DNA of 64,000 bases. It comes from DAHUYF01 sp963789275 (lineage in GTDB: Bacteria; Pseudomonadota; Alphaproteobacteria; ATCC43930; CGMCC-115725). The notes under the pieces are model-generated. The model was not told the origin of the DNA. It ran no database searches and saw only the letters and a program-made list of their open reading frames with translations. Every line of letters starts with the position of its first letter. Position 1 is the stretch's first letter. Below are positions 1 through 8,869 of this stretch, one piece after another. The stretch lies in contig CAWBKF010000021.1 of assembly GCA_963789275.1 (NCBI GenBank), forward strand, positions 62,001 to 126,000, in the 5' to 3' direction. The position numbers and the translations under genes are program-made.

Positions 1-45
1 GCCGATCACCACCATCGACAACAACGCTAAGGGGAGGAAAGCGAC

Positions 46-1362
46 ATGAAGGAAACATCGTCACGAGAAATCGCGCGCGCGCTTGTCGGCGCCAGCCGGC
101 GCAGCGTGCTGCGCGGGCTTGCCGCCGGCATGGGCGCGGTCGCCGCGCCGGCCATCCTTAGCTCGAAGGCGCGTGCCGCCGGACGGGCGATCAAGCTCGG
201 ATTCGTCAGCCCCGAGACCGGACCGATCGCCGCCTTCGGCGAGGCCGACGAGTTCGTGCTGACGGGATTGCGGGACGTGCTCGCCACCGGCGTCACCATC
301 AACGGCGTGCAGCATCCCGTCACCATCGTGAAAAAGGACAGCCAGTCCAATCCCAACCGCGCCGCCGAGGTGACGGCCGAGCTGATCAATTCCGACAAGG
401 TCGACATCGTGCTCGGCTCCAGCACCTCGGACACCACCGTGCCGGTGGCCGATCAGTGCGAGCTCAACGCCGTGCCCTGCATCTGCACGGACACGCCCTG
501 GCAGGCCTGGTTCTTCGGCCGCAAGGGCGATCCTGCGAAAGGCTTCGAGTGGACCAGCCATTTCTTCTGGGGGGTCGAGGCGATCACCGCCGTCTTCACC
601 AATCTCTGGCTGTCGCTCGACACCAACAAGAAGGTGGGGGCGCTGTGGTCGAACGATCCCGACGGCGCCGCGCTCAGCGACGCCGCGCACGGCTTTCCGC
701 CGGCGGTCAAGGCGCGGGGATTCACGCTGGTCGATACCGGCTTCTATCCTACGATGAGCGACGACTTCTCGGCGCAGATCAACGCCTTCAAGGAGGCCAA
801 GGTCGACATCGTCACCGGCGTCTTCGTGCCGCCTGCCTTCGCCACCTTCTGGACCCAGGCGGCGCAGCAGGGCTTCCGGCCGAAGATCGCGACGCCGGCC
901 AAGGCGTTGCTCTTCCCCACGGCGGTCGAGGCGCTGGGGGATCGCGGCGTCGGCCTCTCCACCGAGGTGTGGTGGTCGCCGCATCATCCCTTCAAATCCG
1001 GGCTCACCGGCCAGACGGCGCAGCAATTCTGCGACGCCTATACCAAGTCGACCGGGCGGCAATGGACGCAGCCGATCGGCTTCAAGCACGCGGTCATCGA
1101 GGTCGCGCTCGATGCGCTCCGCCGCACCAAGAAAGTCGACGATCCCGCCTCGATCCAGGCGGCGATCCGCGAGACCGATTACGCCTCGATCGTCGGACCC
1201 GTCAATTTCAAGAAGGGCCCGGTGCCCGGTGTCGCCACCACGCCGCTGGTCGGCGGCCAGTGGAAGCACGGCACCAAGAACAAATACGACCTCAACATCG
1301 TCAATAACCAGACGGCGGATTTCATCCCGCTGGACAGCAAATTCGAGCCGATACCGTCTTGA
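46..1362 (+). CDS. ABC transporter substrate-binding protein, branched-chain amino acid (HAAT) type
   Basis: Periplasmic ligand-binding component of the importer encoded by the next four genes. The 438-residue protein starts with a twin-arginine signal (SRRSVLRGLAAG at about residues 17-28, probable cleavage after SKARA near residue 44), so it is probably exported folded by Tat. The mature part (IKLGFVSPETGPIAAFGE onward) has the usual type I periplasmic-binding-protein opening, and the length is normal for the family. A strong Shine-Dalgarno (GGGAGGAAAG) lies just before the ATG. The ligand cannot be read from sequence. Family members bind amino acids, amides, urea or aromatic acids, and the neighbouring CoA-ester catabolic genes make an organic acid as likely as an amino acid. 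Confidence 0.93.
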   Translation: MKETSSREIARALVGASRRSVLRGLAAGMGAVAAPAILSSKARAAGRAIKLGFVSPETGPIAAFGEADEFVLTGLRDVLATGVTINGVQHPVTIVKKDSQSNPNRAAEVTAELINSDKVDIVLGSSTSDTTVPVADQCELNAVPCICTDTPWQAWFFGRKGDPAKGFEWTSHFFWGVEAITAVFTNLWLSLDTNKKVGALWSNDPDGAALSDAAHGFPPAVKARGFTLVDTGFYPTMSDDFSAQINAFKEAKVDIVTGVFVPPAFATFWTQAAQQGFRPKIATPAKALLFPTAVEALGDRGVGLSTEVWWSPHHPFKSGLTGQTAQQFCDAYTKSTGRQWTQPIGFKHAVIEVALDALRRTKKVDDPASIQAAIRETDYASIVGPVNFKKGPVPGVATTPLVGGQWKHGTKNKYDLNIVNNQTADFIPLDSKFEPIPS

Positions 1363-1420
1363 TCGCATCGCTCTGCCGGCGGCGGGACACGCGTCCCGCC
1401 GCCGTATTTCCGGGGCTGCC

Positions 1421-2149
1421 GTGACGCCGCCGCTGCTCGAGATCGTCGCGGTGAGCAAACGGTACGGCGCCTTGACCGTGGCCGACCAGCTCAGCCTCGC
1501 GGTCGGCGCCGGCGAGGCGCTGGGGGTGATCGGCCCCAACGGCGCCGGCAAGACCACCATGTTCAACCTGATCACCGGCGATGTGCGGCCGGATGCCGGC
1601 GCCATCCGCTTCGACGGCGGCGACGTCTCGCGGCTCGCGCCACATCTGCGCTGCCGCAGGGGCATCGGCCGCTCCTATCAGATCCCGCATCCCTTCGCCA
1701 AGATGACGGTGTTCGAGAATCTGCTGGTTGCCGCGATCTATGGCGGGCGGCGCGCCGAGCGCGAGAGCTGGCAGCGCTGCGGCGAGATGCTCGACCTCAC
1801 CGGCCTTGCCGACAAGGCGAATGTGGCGGCGGGCACGCTGACGCTGCTCGAGCGCAAGCGCCTCGAGCTCGCCCGCGCGCTTGCCACCGCGCCGCGCCTG
1901 CTGCTGCTCGACGAGATCGGCGGCGGCCTCACCGAGCACGAGACGCATGCGTTGGTCGACACCATCCGCGCTATCCGCGCCGGCGGCACCGCCATCGTCT
2001 GGATCGAGCACATCGTCCATGCGCTGCTCTCGGTGGTCGACCGGCTGGTGGTGATCAATTTCGGCCGCACGCTGGCCGAAGGCGAGCCGCACGCCGTCAT
2101 GGCCGATCCGCGCGTGCGCGAGGTCTATATGGGCATCCCCACCGCATGA
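1421..2149 (+). CDS. ABC transporter ATP-binding protein (LivG type)
   Basis: First ATPase of the HAAT importer (242 residues from a GTG start). I chose the GTG at 1421 because the protein then opens with the normal LivG N-terminus (LEIVAVSKRYGALTVAD); the reading frame stays open well upstream, but that part is shadow sequence inside the previous gene. Walker A is GPNGAGKTT, Walker B is LLLLDE and the H-loop is WIEHI. The ABC signature is degenerate: where LSGGQ or LSYGQ is expected the protein reads TLLERKRLELARAL, and Walker B is followed by IGGGL rather than PxxGL. Degenerate signatures are seen in some LivG-like proteins, so activity is still likely. It overlaps the next gene by 4 bases (ATGA). 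Confidence 0.9.
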   Translation: MTPPLLEIVAVSKRYGALTVADQLSLAVGAGEALGVIGPNGAGKTTMFNLITGDVRPDAGAIRFDGGDVSRLAPHLRCRRGIGRSYQIPHPFAKMTVFENLLVAAIYGGRRAERESWQRCGEMLDLTGLADKANVAAGTLTLLERKRLELARALATAPRLLLLDEIGGGLTEHETHALVDTIRAIRAGGTAIVWIEHIVHALLSVVDRLVVINFGRTLAEGEPHAVMADPRVREVYMGIPTA

Positions 2150-2844
2150 GCCTGTTGGAGACACGCGGTTTGAGCGCCTTCTACGGCGATTTCCAGGCGC
2201 TGTTCGGCATCGATTTCGCCGTCGCCGCTGGCGAGACGGTGGCGATCATCGGCGCCAACGGCGCCGGCAAGACGACCTTCCTCAAATCGGTGATCGGCCT
2301 CATCGCCGGCGCGGGCGGCGAGGTCGTGTTCGAAGGCAAGCCGATCCGCGGCCGGCCGGCGCATGAGAATGTGTGCGCCGGCATCAGCCTGGTGCCCGAG
2401 GGCCGCAAGCTCTTCCCGAGCCTCAGCGTCGAAGAGAACCTGCGCATGGGGGCCTATTCCGGCCGCCCCGGCAGCTGGAGCCTGAAGCGCGTCTACGAGC
2501 TCTTTCCGATCCTGGCGGAAAAGCGCCAGGCGCCGGCCACCTCGCTTTCCGGCGGGCAGCAGCAGATGGTGGCGATCGGCCGCGCTCTGATGTCCAATCC
2601 GCGGCTCATGCTGTGCGACGAGCTCAGCCTCGGCCTCGCGCCGGCGGTGATCAAGGACATCTATGCGCGGCTCGCCGAGATCGCCGCCGAGGGCGCCACC
2701 CTGGTGATCGTCGAGCAGGACATCAACCAGGCCTTGGCCGCTTCCGACCGCTTCTACTGCTTCCAGGAAGGCCGCGTCTCGCTCACCGGCCCCGCCGACG
2801 GCTTCGACCGCGCGGCCGTCACCGCCGCCTATTTCGGCGTGTAG
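2146..2844 (+). CDS. ABC transporter ATP-binding protein (LivF type)
   Basis: Second ATPase of the importer, 232 residues, a normal LivF length. All motifs are intact: Walker A GANGAGKTT, signature LSGGQQQMVAIGRAL, Walker B LMLCDE followed by LSLGLAP, and H-loop-region VEQDI, where the usual His is replaced by Asp as in many LivF proteins. The ATG overlaps the stop of the upstream ATPase by four bases, so the two subunits are translationally coupled. Because this ATPase has a perfect signature and its partner does not, the pair may hydrolyse ATP asymmetrically; that is inference. Confidence 0.93.
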   Translation: MSLLETRGLSAFYGDFQALFGIDFAVAAGETVAIIGANGAGKTTFLKSVIGLIAGAGGEVVFEGKPIRGRPAHENVCAGISLVPEGRKLFPSLSVEENLRMGAYSGRPGSWSLKRVYELFPILAEKRQAPATSLSGGQQQMVAIGRALMSNPRLMLCDELSLGLAPAVIKDIYARLAEIAAEGATLVIVEQDINQALAASDRFYCFQEGRVSLTGPADGFDRAAVTAAYFGV

Positions 2845-2928
2845 AATGGGAGCCTTTGCACAGCGCCGCTATAGCCCCTCCCCCCTTGAGGCAGGGTTAT
2901 TGCATGTGCCGCCGCGCCACCGTGATAA

Positions 2929-3022
2929 ATCACCATCCTCGTCTTCCCCGCGAAAGCGGGGATCCAGGGCAAGCGACGTGCGCTTGCTCCTGGGCCCCCG
3001 CCTTCGCGGGGGCAGCGGTGAT
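2929..3022. repeat. Palindromic dispersed repeat between importer genes
   Basis: A 94-base imperfect inverted repeat. The outer arms are ATCACC and GGTGAT. Inner arms carry CCCCGCGAAAGCGGGG on the left and CCCCCGCCTTCGCGGGGG on the right, and the centre pairs GCAAGCG with CGCTTGC around ACGT. It would fold into a long branched hairpin. I recognise it as the kind of REP/BIME-like element scattered through high-GC alphaproteobacterial genomes. It sits between the ATPase and permease genes of one importer and could dampen transcription or stabilise mRNA. No open frame here looks genuine. Confidence 0.8.
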
Positions 3023-3107
3023 GATTCCATCACAATGGCACATGCAATTGCCCTGCTCCTTGGGGAGAAGAGGCGACCTGCGCATATCGGTCGGGACATC
3101 CCCTGAC

Positions 3108-3974
3108 ATGGCTTGGCTCTCCGTCCTCATCCAGGGCACCTTGCTCGGCGGGCTCTATGCGCTCTTCGCCATCGGCCTCTCGCTCACCTTCGGCATCATG
3201 CGGCTGGTCAATATCGGCCATGGCGACCTCATCGTGCTCGCCGCCTTCGTCGCCCTCATCGTCGTGCAGGTGCTGGGAGTTCATCCGCTGGCAAGCCTCG
3301 TCATCGTCATCCCGGTGATGGCGGCGTTGGGCTATCTGCTGCAGCGCGGCGTGCTCAACCGCACGCTCGGCGAGAGCATCCTGCCGCCGCTGCTGGTCAC
3401 GTTCGGCATGTCGGTGATCATCGAGAACGTGCTGCTGCAGCTCTTCGGTGCCGACACGCGCCGCCTTCATGTCGGCGCACTCGAGACCGACAGCCTGGTG
3501 CTGCCTGGCGGCATCGCCATCGGGGTATTTCCGCTGCTGATCTTCGCCGTCGCGGTCGCGGTCATCGCGGCGCTGCAGCTGCTGTTCTTCCGCACCTCGC
3601 TCGGCCGCGCCTTCCGCGCCACCTCCGACGACGCCGCGACCGCGACGCTGATGGGCGCCGACAACCGCCATCTCTACGCGCTCGCCATGGCGATCGCGCT
3701 GGCCGTGACCGGCATCGCCGGCGTCTTCCTCGCCATCCGCAGCAATTTCGACCCGTCGATCGGGCCCGGCCGGCTGATCTTCGCCTTCGAGGCGGTGATC
3801 ATCGGCGGCCTCGGCAGCCTCTGGGGCACGCTGGCCGGCGCCATCATCCTCGGCATCGCCCAGTCGGTCGGCGCGGCGCTGAAGCCGGAATGGCAGATCC
3901 TCGCCGGCGACATCACCTTCCTGATCATCCTGGTGCTGCGGCCCAACGGCCTCTTCCAGCGTACGCGGGATTGA
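3108..3974 (+). CDS. Branched-chain amino acid-type ABC transporter permease (LivH type)
   Basis: First membrane subunit of the importer, 288 residues from the ATG at 3108, which gives the standard LivH opening (LIQGTLLGGLYALFAIGLSL). About eight hydrophobic segments are visible. The conserved C-terminal stretch with EAVIIGGLGSLWGTLAGA is the cytoplasmic loop region that contacts the ATPases. The frame is open far upstream, but those residues come from the previous gene and the repeat. A gap of about 260 bases containing the palindromic repeat separates it from the ATPase genes; livM follows after one base. Confidence 0.92.
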   Translation: MAWLSVLIQGTLLGGLYALFAIGLSLTFGIMRLVNIGHGDLIVLAAFVALIVVQVLGVHPLASLVIVIPVMAALGYLLQRGVLNRTLGESILPPLLVTFGMSVIIENVLLQLFGADTRRLHVGALETDSLVLPGGIAIGVFPLLIFAVAVAVIAALQLLFFRTSLGRAFRATSDDAATATLMGADNRHLYALAMAIALAVTGIAGVFLAIRSNFDPSIGPGRLIFAFEAVIIGGLGSLWGTLAGAIILGIAQSVGAALKPEWQILAGDITFLIILVLRPNGLFQRTRD

Positions 3975-3975
3975 G

Positions 3976-5001
3976 ATGACCGGCGCCGTCTTCCGCGTCG
4001 AGCGCGGCACCGCCGCGAGCCGCATCTTCGGCGTCGTCGCGCTCGCTCTCGTCGCGCTGCTGGCGAGCCTGCCGCTCTGGGCCGACACCGGCGTGACGCG
4101 GCTCGCCGGCGAGATGGCCTATTACCTCGCTCTGGCGCAGCTCTGGAACCTGCTTGCGGGCTACGCCGGGCTGGTCTCGGTCGGCCAGCAGGCCTATATC
4201 GGCCTCGGCGGCTATGCGCTCTTCGTGCTCTGCGGCTCGCTCGGCGTGCCGCCGCTGCTGGCGATCCCGCTTGCCGGCGCGGTGGCGGCGGCGCTGTCGC
4301 TGCCGATCGCGCTCATCGTCTTCCGCCTGCGCGGCGCGCAATTCGCCGTCGGCACTTGGGTGGTGGCCGAGGTCTGCCAGCTCATCATCGCCCAGGTGCC
4401 GTCGCTCGGCAGCGGCTCCGGCCAGAGCCTCACCGCGTCGGTGGTGCGCGCCATCGCCGCCTCGCGGCCGCTGCGCGAGACGATCTTCTACGAATGCTCG
4501 CTGGCAGCGGGGCTGCTGGTGCTGGCGCTGGTCTATGCGCTGCTGCGCTCGCGGCTGGGATTGGCGTTGACCGCGATCCGCGACAGCGAGCCCGCGTCCC
4601 GCAGCGTCGGCGTCGACACCTTCCGCACCAAGCTCCTGACCTATGTCGTCGTCGCGTTCTGCACCGGCGCGCTCGGCGGGCTCATCTTCCTGCAAAAGCT
4701 GCGCATCTCGCCCGAGAGCGGCTTCTCGCTGCAGGACTGGACGGTGGTCGCGATCTTCATGGTGGTGATCGGCGGCATCGGGACCATCGAGGGTCCGATC
4801 GTCGGCCTCATCGTCTATTTCGCACTGCGCCAGCTGCTGGCCGATTACGGTAGCTGGTATCTCATCATCATGGGCTTGGTCGCCGTGTTCTTCATGCTCT
4901 ACGCGCGCGATGGCATCTGGGGCTGGATCTCCGGCCGCTTCCACCTGCAGCTCTTTCCGGTGCGGCGGCACCTCTCGCGCATGGTGAAGCGCGCGGAGTA
5001 G
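3976..5001 (+). CDS. Branched-chain amino acid-type ABC transporter permease (LivM type)
   Basis: Second membrane subunit, 341 residues. It carries the LivM hallmarks: N-terminal hydrophobic segments, LWNLLAGYAGLVSVGQQAYIG at about residues 56-76, AIRDSEPASRSVGVDT (the conserved coupling loop), and VVIGGIGTIEGPIVG near the C-terminus. The start lies two bases after the LivH stop, consistent with one operon. The stop is eight bases from the stop of the convergent CoA-transferase gene, with no room for a long terminator. Confidence 0.92.
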   Translation: MTGAVFRVERGTAASRIFGVVALALVALLASLPLWADTGVTRLAGEMAYYLALAQLWNLLAGYAGLVSVGQQAYIGLGGYALFVLCGSLGVPPLLAIPLAGAVAAALSLPIALIVFRLRGAQFAVGTWVVAEVCQLIIAQVPSLGSGSGQSLTASVVRAIAASRPLRETIFYECSLAAGLLVLALVYALLRSRLGLALTAIRDSEPASRSVGVDTFRTKLLTYVVVAFCTGALGGLIFLQKLRISPESGFSLQDWTVVAIFMVVIGGIGTIEGPIVGLIVYFALRQLLADYGSWYLIIMGLVAVFFMLYARDGIWGWISGRFHLQLFPVRRHLSRMVKRAE

Positions 5002-5008
5002 GCGCGGC

Positions 5009-6200
5009 TCAGATCGTCGCCGTCGCGCCGCAGCGCCACGATGCGCTCGGCGCTGAAGCCGCACTCCCCCAGGATCGCCTCCGTATCCGCGCCCAGCGCG
5101 GGCGCCGGTTTCAGCGGCAGGGTTTCGCCGGCAAGTTCGAAGGGCGACGCCACCATGCGGAAATCCCTGCGCGCGGGATGTGGCACCGACGCGATCCGGC
5201 CGCGCTCGCGCGCGAACTCGCTGTCGAGCGCCGCGGCAAGCCCGTTCACCGGCGCCGCCGGCACCGTGCCGGCAAAGCGCTGGAGCCACTCCGCGGTGGT
5301 TCGCTGGCCGAGCGCCGCATCCAGCACCTCGGTGAGATCCGCGCGATGCGCCAGCCGGTCGGCGAAGCGGCGGAAGCGCGGATCGTCGGCCAGCTCCGGC
5401 CGCTCGATCGCCTGCGCCAGCGCCGGCCAGAACTTCTCCTTGTTGCACATCAGGAAGATATAGCCGTCCCGGGTGCGGTAGAGCTGGCACGGGTTCAGCG
5501 AGGGATGGCCGGAGCGCGGCTCCCGCTTCTGCTCATGGCCTTCGTTCAGATACCAGCTGCGCGAGATAGGTCAGGTTCTGCAGCGCGCTGTCATAGAGGC
5601 TGACATCGATGTCGCGGCCTTCGCCGCTGGCGCGCGCGGCGATGATGCCGGCGAGGAGGCCGAGCCCGGCGAAGAGCCCGGTCATGTAGTCGACCACCGA
5701 CAGCCCCATGCGCGCCGGCGGCCCGTCGGGCTCGCCGGTGAGCGCGAGGTATCCGGCCTCCGCCTGCATGAGATAGTCGTAGCCCGGCCAGGCAGCGCGC
5801 GAGCCGCTGCGGCCATAGGCCGAGAGATGCGCGCAGACGATGCGCGGATTGGCCGGCTTCAGCGCCGCGTAAGTGAGGCCGAGCTTTTCGGGGAGGTCGC
5901 CGCGGAGATTGTCGAGCACGCCGTCGGCATCGCGCGCCAGCGCCGCCAGCACCTCGCGCGCCGCCGGCTGCTTCAGGTCGAGGGTCAGGCTGCGCTTGTT
6001 GCGGTTGAAGCTCTGGAAGAAATGGCTGTCATTGTCGCCGAGCAGGAACGGGCCGACGCGCCGCGCCATGTCGCCGCCATCGCGCGGGGTTCTCGATCTT
6101 GATCACCTCGGCGCCGAGATCGGCGAGCTGCATCGTGCCGATAGGGGCCGGCGCCATATTGCTCGACCGCGATGATGCGCATTCCTTGGAGCGGCAGCAT
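5009..6200 (-). CDS. CaiB/BaiF family CoA-transferase (four apparent frameshifts)
   Basis: Family III CoA-transferase, expected to move CoA between carboxylic acids. Pieces in three frames join end to end. The N-terminus is MLPLQGMRIIAVEQYGAGPY; the middle piece has GDNDSHFFQSFNRNKRSLTL and the catalytic-Asp region IDVSLYDSALQ; the last piece has MCNKEKFWPALAQ through GECGFSAERIVALRRDG. Each junction needs one extra base removed, near 6140, 6085, 5556 and 5017. After the last correction the gene ends at the TGA at 5009-5011. The span length (397 codons plus one base) fits four insertions. Product about 396 aa, normal for the family. The ATG overlaps the acyl-CoA dehydrogenase stop (TGATG). 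I think these are sequence errors, but real decay of this one gene is possible. Confidence 0.8.
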
Positions 6201-7375
6201 CAGACCGGGTTCCGCTCGATGAGCTGGCGGGCGATGATGAGGCGCTGCATCTCGTTGGTGCCCTCGCCGATGACCAGGAGCGGCGCGTCGCGGTAGAGCC
6301 GCTCGACGGTGAACTCCTTGGAATAGCCGTAGCCGCCATGGATGCGCATGGATTCGAGGCTGCAGGTCACCGCCGCTTCGGTAGCGAACAGCTTCGCCAT
6401 GCCCGCTTCCATGTCGCAGCGCTCGCCCTGGTCATAGATGCGCGCGGCATCCTCGACCAGGAGCCGCGCCGCCCGCACCTGCGTCGCCATCTCGCCGAGC
6501 TTCAGCGCGATCGCCTGGTGCTGGCAGATCGGCTTGCCGAAGGTCTTGCGGATCTGGCTGTAGGAAACCGCCTCGTTGAGCGCGGCCTGCGCCACGCCGA
6601 CGCCGCGCGCCGCGACGTTGATGCGGCCGAGCTCGAGCCCGCCCAGCGCGTGCTGCAGGCCGCGGCCTTCGCTGCCGCCGATCAGCCGGTCGGCCGGAAT
6701 GCGGTAGTCGCTGAACACCAGCTCGGCGGAATCGATGCCCTTGTAGCCGAGCTTCTCGAGCTTGCGGCTGACGGCAAAGCCCGGGCCTTTTTCGGCGAGG
6801 AACAGGCTCATGCCGCGGTGGCGCGGGCTGGCGTTGGGCGCGGTCTTGACCAGCAGCGCGAAGCACTGGCCGTAAATGCCGTTCGAGATCCAGGTCTTGG
6901 TGCCGTTGACGACATAATGATCGCCGTCGCGCCGCGCCGTGGTGCGGATCGCCTGCAGGTCGGTGCCGCAATCGGGCTCGGTCAGCGCGAGGCCGCCGCG
7001 GATCTCGCCGGCGGCAAAGCGCGGCAGGAACCGCGTCTTCTGCGCCTCGGTGCCGAAGCGCTGCACCGCCGCGGCCATGATCAGGTGCGAGTTGAAGATG
7101 CCGCTCAGCGACATCCAAACCGTCGACACCAGCTCGACGATCTTGGCATAGGTCGTGGTCGAGAGGCCGAGCCCGCCATGCTCGGCGGCAATCGTCGCGC
7201 CGAACAGGCACAGCTCCTTCATCTGCTCGACGATCGCCTCGGGATAGGTGTCGTCATGCTCGAGCTTGTGGACGTAAGGCTTCACCTCGCGCTCGAGAAA
7301 GCGCCGGACGCTGTCGAGGATCAGCGCCTCTTGCTCGTCGGACGCCGCGCGCGGCGCGGCGAGATCGGTTTTCAT
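6200..7375 (-). CDS. Acyl-CoA dehydrogenase
   Basis: FAD-dependent acyl-CoA dehydrogenase, 391 residues and intact. Visible family features are the N-terminal helical domain, the middle beta domain (ALTEPDCGTD, KTWISNG), the PADRLIG loop and the C-terminal GEGTNEMQR segment, where the Glu is the usual catalytic base for short-chain and branched substrates. ATGA overlap with the upstream MmgE/PrpD gene and TGATG overlap with the downstream CoA-transferase make this a tightly coupled operon. A free acid could be activated by the CoA-transferase and then dehydrogenated here. Substrate specificity cannot be read with confidence. Confidence 0.93.
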   Translation of the reverse strand: MKTDLAAPRAASDEQEALILDSVRRFLEREVKPYVHKLEHDDTYPEAIVEQMKELCLFGATIAAEHGGLGLSTTTYAKIVELVSTVWMSLSGIFNSHLIMAAAVQRFGTEAQKTRFLPRFAAGEIRGGLALTEPDCGTDLQAIRTTARRDGDHYVVNGTKTWISNGIYGQCFALLVKTAPNASPRHRGMSLFLAEKGPGFAVSRKLEKLGYKGIDSAELVFSDYRIPADRLIGGSEGRGLQHALGGLELGRINVAARGVGVAQAALNEAVSYSQIRKTFGKPICQHQAIALKLGEMATQVRAARLLVEDAARIYDQGERCDMEAGMAKLFATEAAVTCSLESMRIHGGYGYSKEFTVERLYRDAPLLVIGEGTNEMQRLIIARQLIERNPV

Positions 7376-8809
7376 GAAGCGCCTCCCAAGGCATCGGCGA
7401 CGCGGCGCAGGTCGGGCGCAACGTCGATCGCGAGGATAAGCTCGGCGATCCCCGCCGCGCGCGCCGACGCCGAGGCGCCGCGCATGTTGTCCTCGAATTT
7501 GGCGAGGATGTCGGCGGAAGCGAGCGGCCGCGTGGCACAGCCGCGATTCTCGTGCTCCCGTTGCCTCAGGATGCGCCCGTCCTTGGCGGTGACCACCAGC
7601 TCGCCCGAATAATAGGCGGGGAAGCCCGAGCGTGGATCGACCTCGTAGCGGACGCGCTCGGCGAGCGCCAGCGTCTCGCCATCGGCGATCGCTTGCGGTG
7701 TCAGCTCCGCCAGCGTGAAGCGGCCGCGCCGCAGCGCGCTGGCGACGACATAGGGAATGGAGAATTGCGCGTCATAGGCATTGGCCGGCCGGCGCTTCGC
7801 CTGGGCCGGCTCGCACACCGTCTTCACCACCTCTTGCGGCACCAGCGCGCGGATCTCGCCGATGTCGAAGGGTTCGATCTGCCGCCCGAGCGCGATCGCG
7901 GCGTCGGCGCAGGCATGGGTGAAATGGCAGGCAGGGAAGGGCTTCACCGCGACGTTCATGAGTTCCCACGTCTCGCCCAATGCCGCCGTGGCGAGGCAGA
8001 GATCCGTTGCCGCGAAGCGCTGCTGCAGGTGGCTGGCATAGAGGCCGAAGCGGCCTTCATAAGCGCGGCGCGCGCCGACGAAATCCCGCTTGCGCCAGCG
8101 CCGCCGCGGTGATCCCCGCCACTGCCGCCCAGCCCGGATGGAGCCGCTTGTTCCAGGCGCCGTCCTCGAGGAATTCCAGCGAGCCCGCGGCCGTCGACAG
8201 CGCGATGCCCTGCGCCGTGGCGAGCTGCGCCGCGTCGAGCCGCATCAGCCTGCCCGCCGCAAGCGCGCAGCCGAACGCGCCCACCAGCCCAGTGGGATGG
8301 AATCCCACCTGATGGAAGCCGCCCTTGGCGACGGCGCCCAGCCGCGCCACCGCCTCGACGCCGCCGATATAGGCGGCGAGCGCTTGCGCGCCCGAGGCGT
8401 GCTCGCGCGCCGCCACCGCCAGCATCGTCGGAAGCAGGCTGGCGCTGGGATGGACGACGCCGCCGAGATGGGTGTCGTCGAAATCGAGCCCGTGCACCAG
8501 CACGCCGTTGACCAGCGCCGCGTCGCGGAACGGCAGCCGCTCGGCAAAGCCGATCACCGCCGCGTCGCCCGCGCCGCCGAGGGCGGCCATCGCCGCGAGG
8601 CTGCGCTCGGCAAACTCGAAGCGTCGCGAAGCGAAGGCGATGCCGACGGCGTCGAGCATCAGGTATTTCGCCCGTTCGACGATCTGTGCCGGGATGTCGT
8701 CGAGCGTCAGCCCCGCCATGAAGCCCGCCAGCGTCTCGGCGATGGTCGGCGCCGCCGCGCGCATCTCCGGCCGCGCGGCGATATCCAGTGACGGCGATGA
8801 TTGCGCCAT
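7372..8809 (-). CDS. MmgE/PrpD family protein (one apparent frameshift)
   Basis: Member of the family that includes 2-methylcitrate dehydratase and cis-aconitate decarboxylase. The N-terminal 240 residues are in one frame, with AKYLMLDAVGIAFASRR, GLDFDDTHLGGVVHPSAS (the conserved active-site HxxDFDD region) and KGGFHQVGFHPTG. The C-terminal part continues in another frame, with VKPFPACHFTHACADA. One extra base near 8080 (GGATTTCGTCGGC read as GGATT-CGTCGGC) restores about 478 residues, the normal size. The ATG at 8809 has Shine-Dalgarno GGGAGGGC, and a palindromic operator lies 12 bases upstream. It heads a three-gene operon. Confidence 0.85.
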
Positions 8810-8820
8810 GGCGCCCTCCC

Positions 8821-8836
8821 ACTTGTACGGACAAGT
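8821..8836. promoter_or_regulatory. GntR-type operator upstream of the MmgE/PrpD operon
   Basis: ACTTGTACGGACAAGT: half-sites ACTTGT and ACAAGT around a 4-base centre, with dyad symmetry. It matches the site at 9681-9696 in 14 of 16 positions. This layout is typical of HutC/DasR-type GntR regulators. It lies 12 bases upstream of the start codon, so binding should block the operon. Assignment to the adjacent GntR gene is inferred from position and from the shared motif. Confidence 0.75.
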
Positions 8837-8869
8837 CTGGACGCCGATGCCGGCGCCGTCAAGCGTCGG

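Noticed and set aside
3030..4088. Minus-strand frame over both permease genes
   Set aside because: The product is a mix of Asp, Glu, His and Arg with no motif, while the plus strand encodes two complete membrane subunits.
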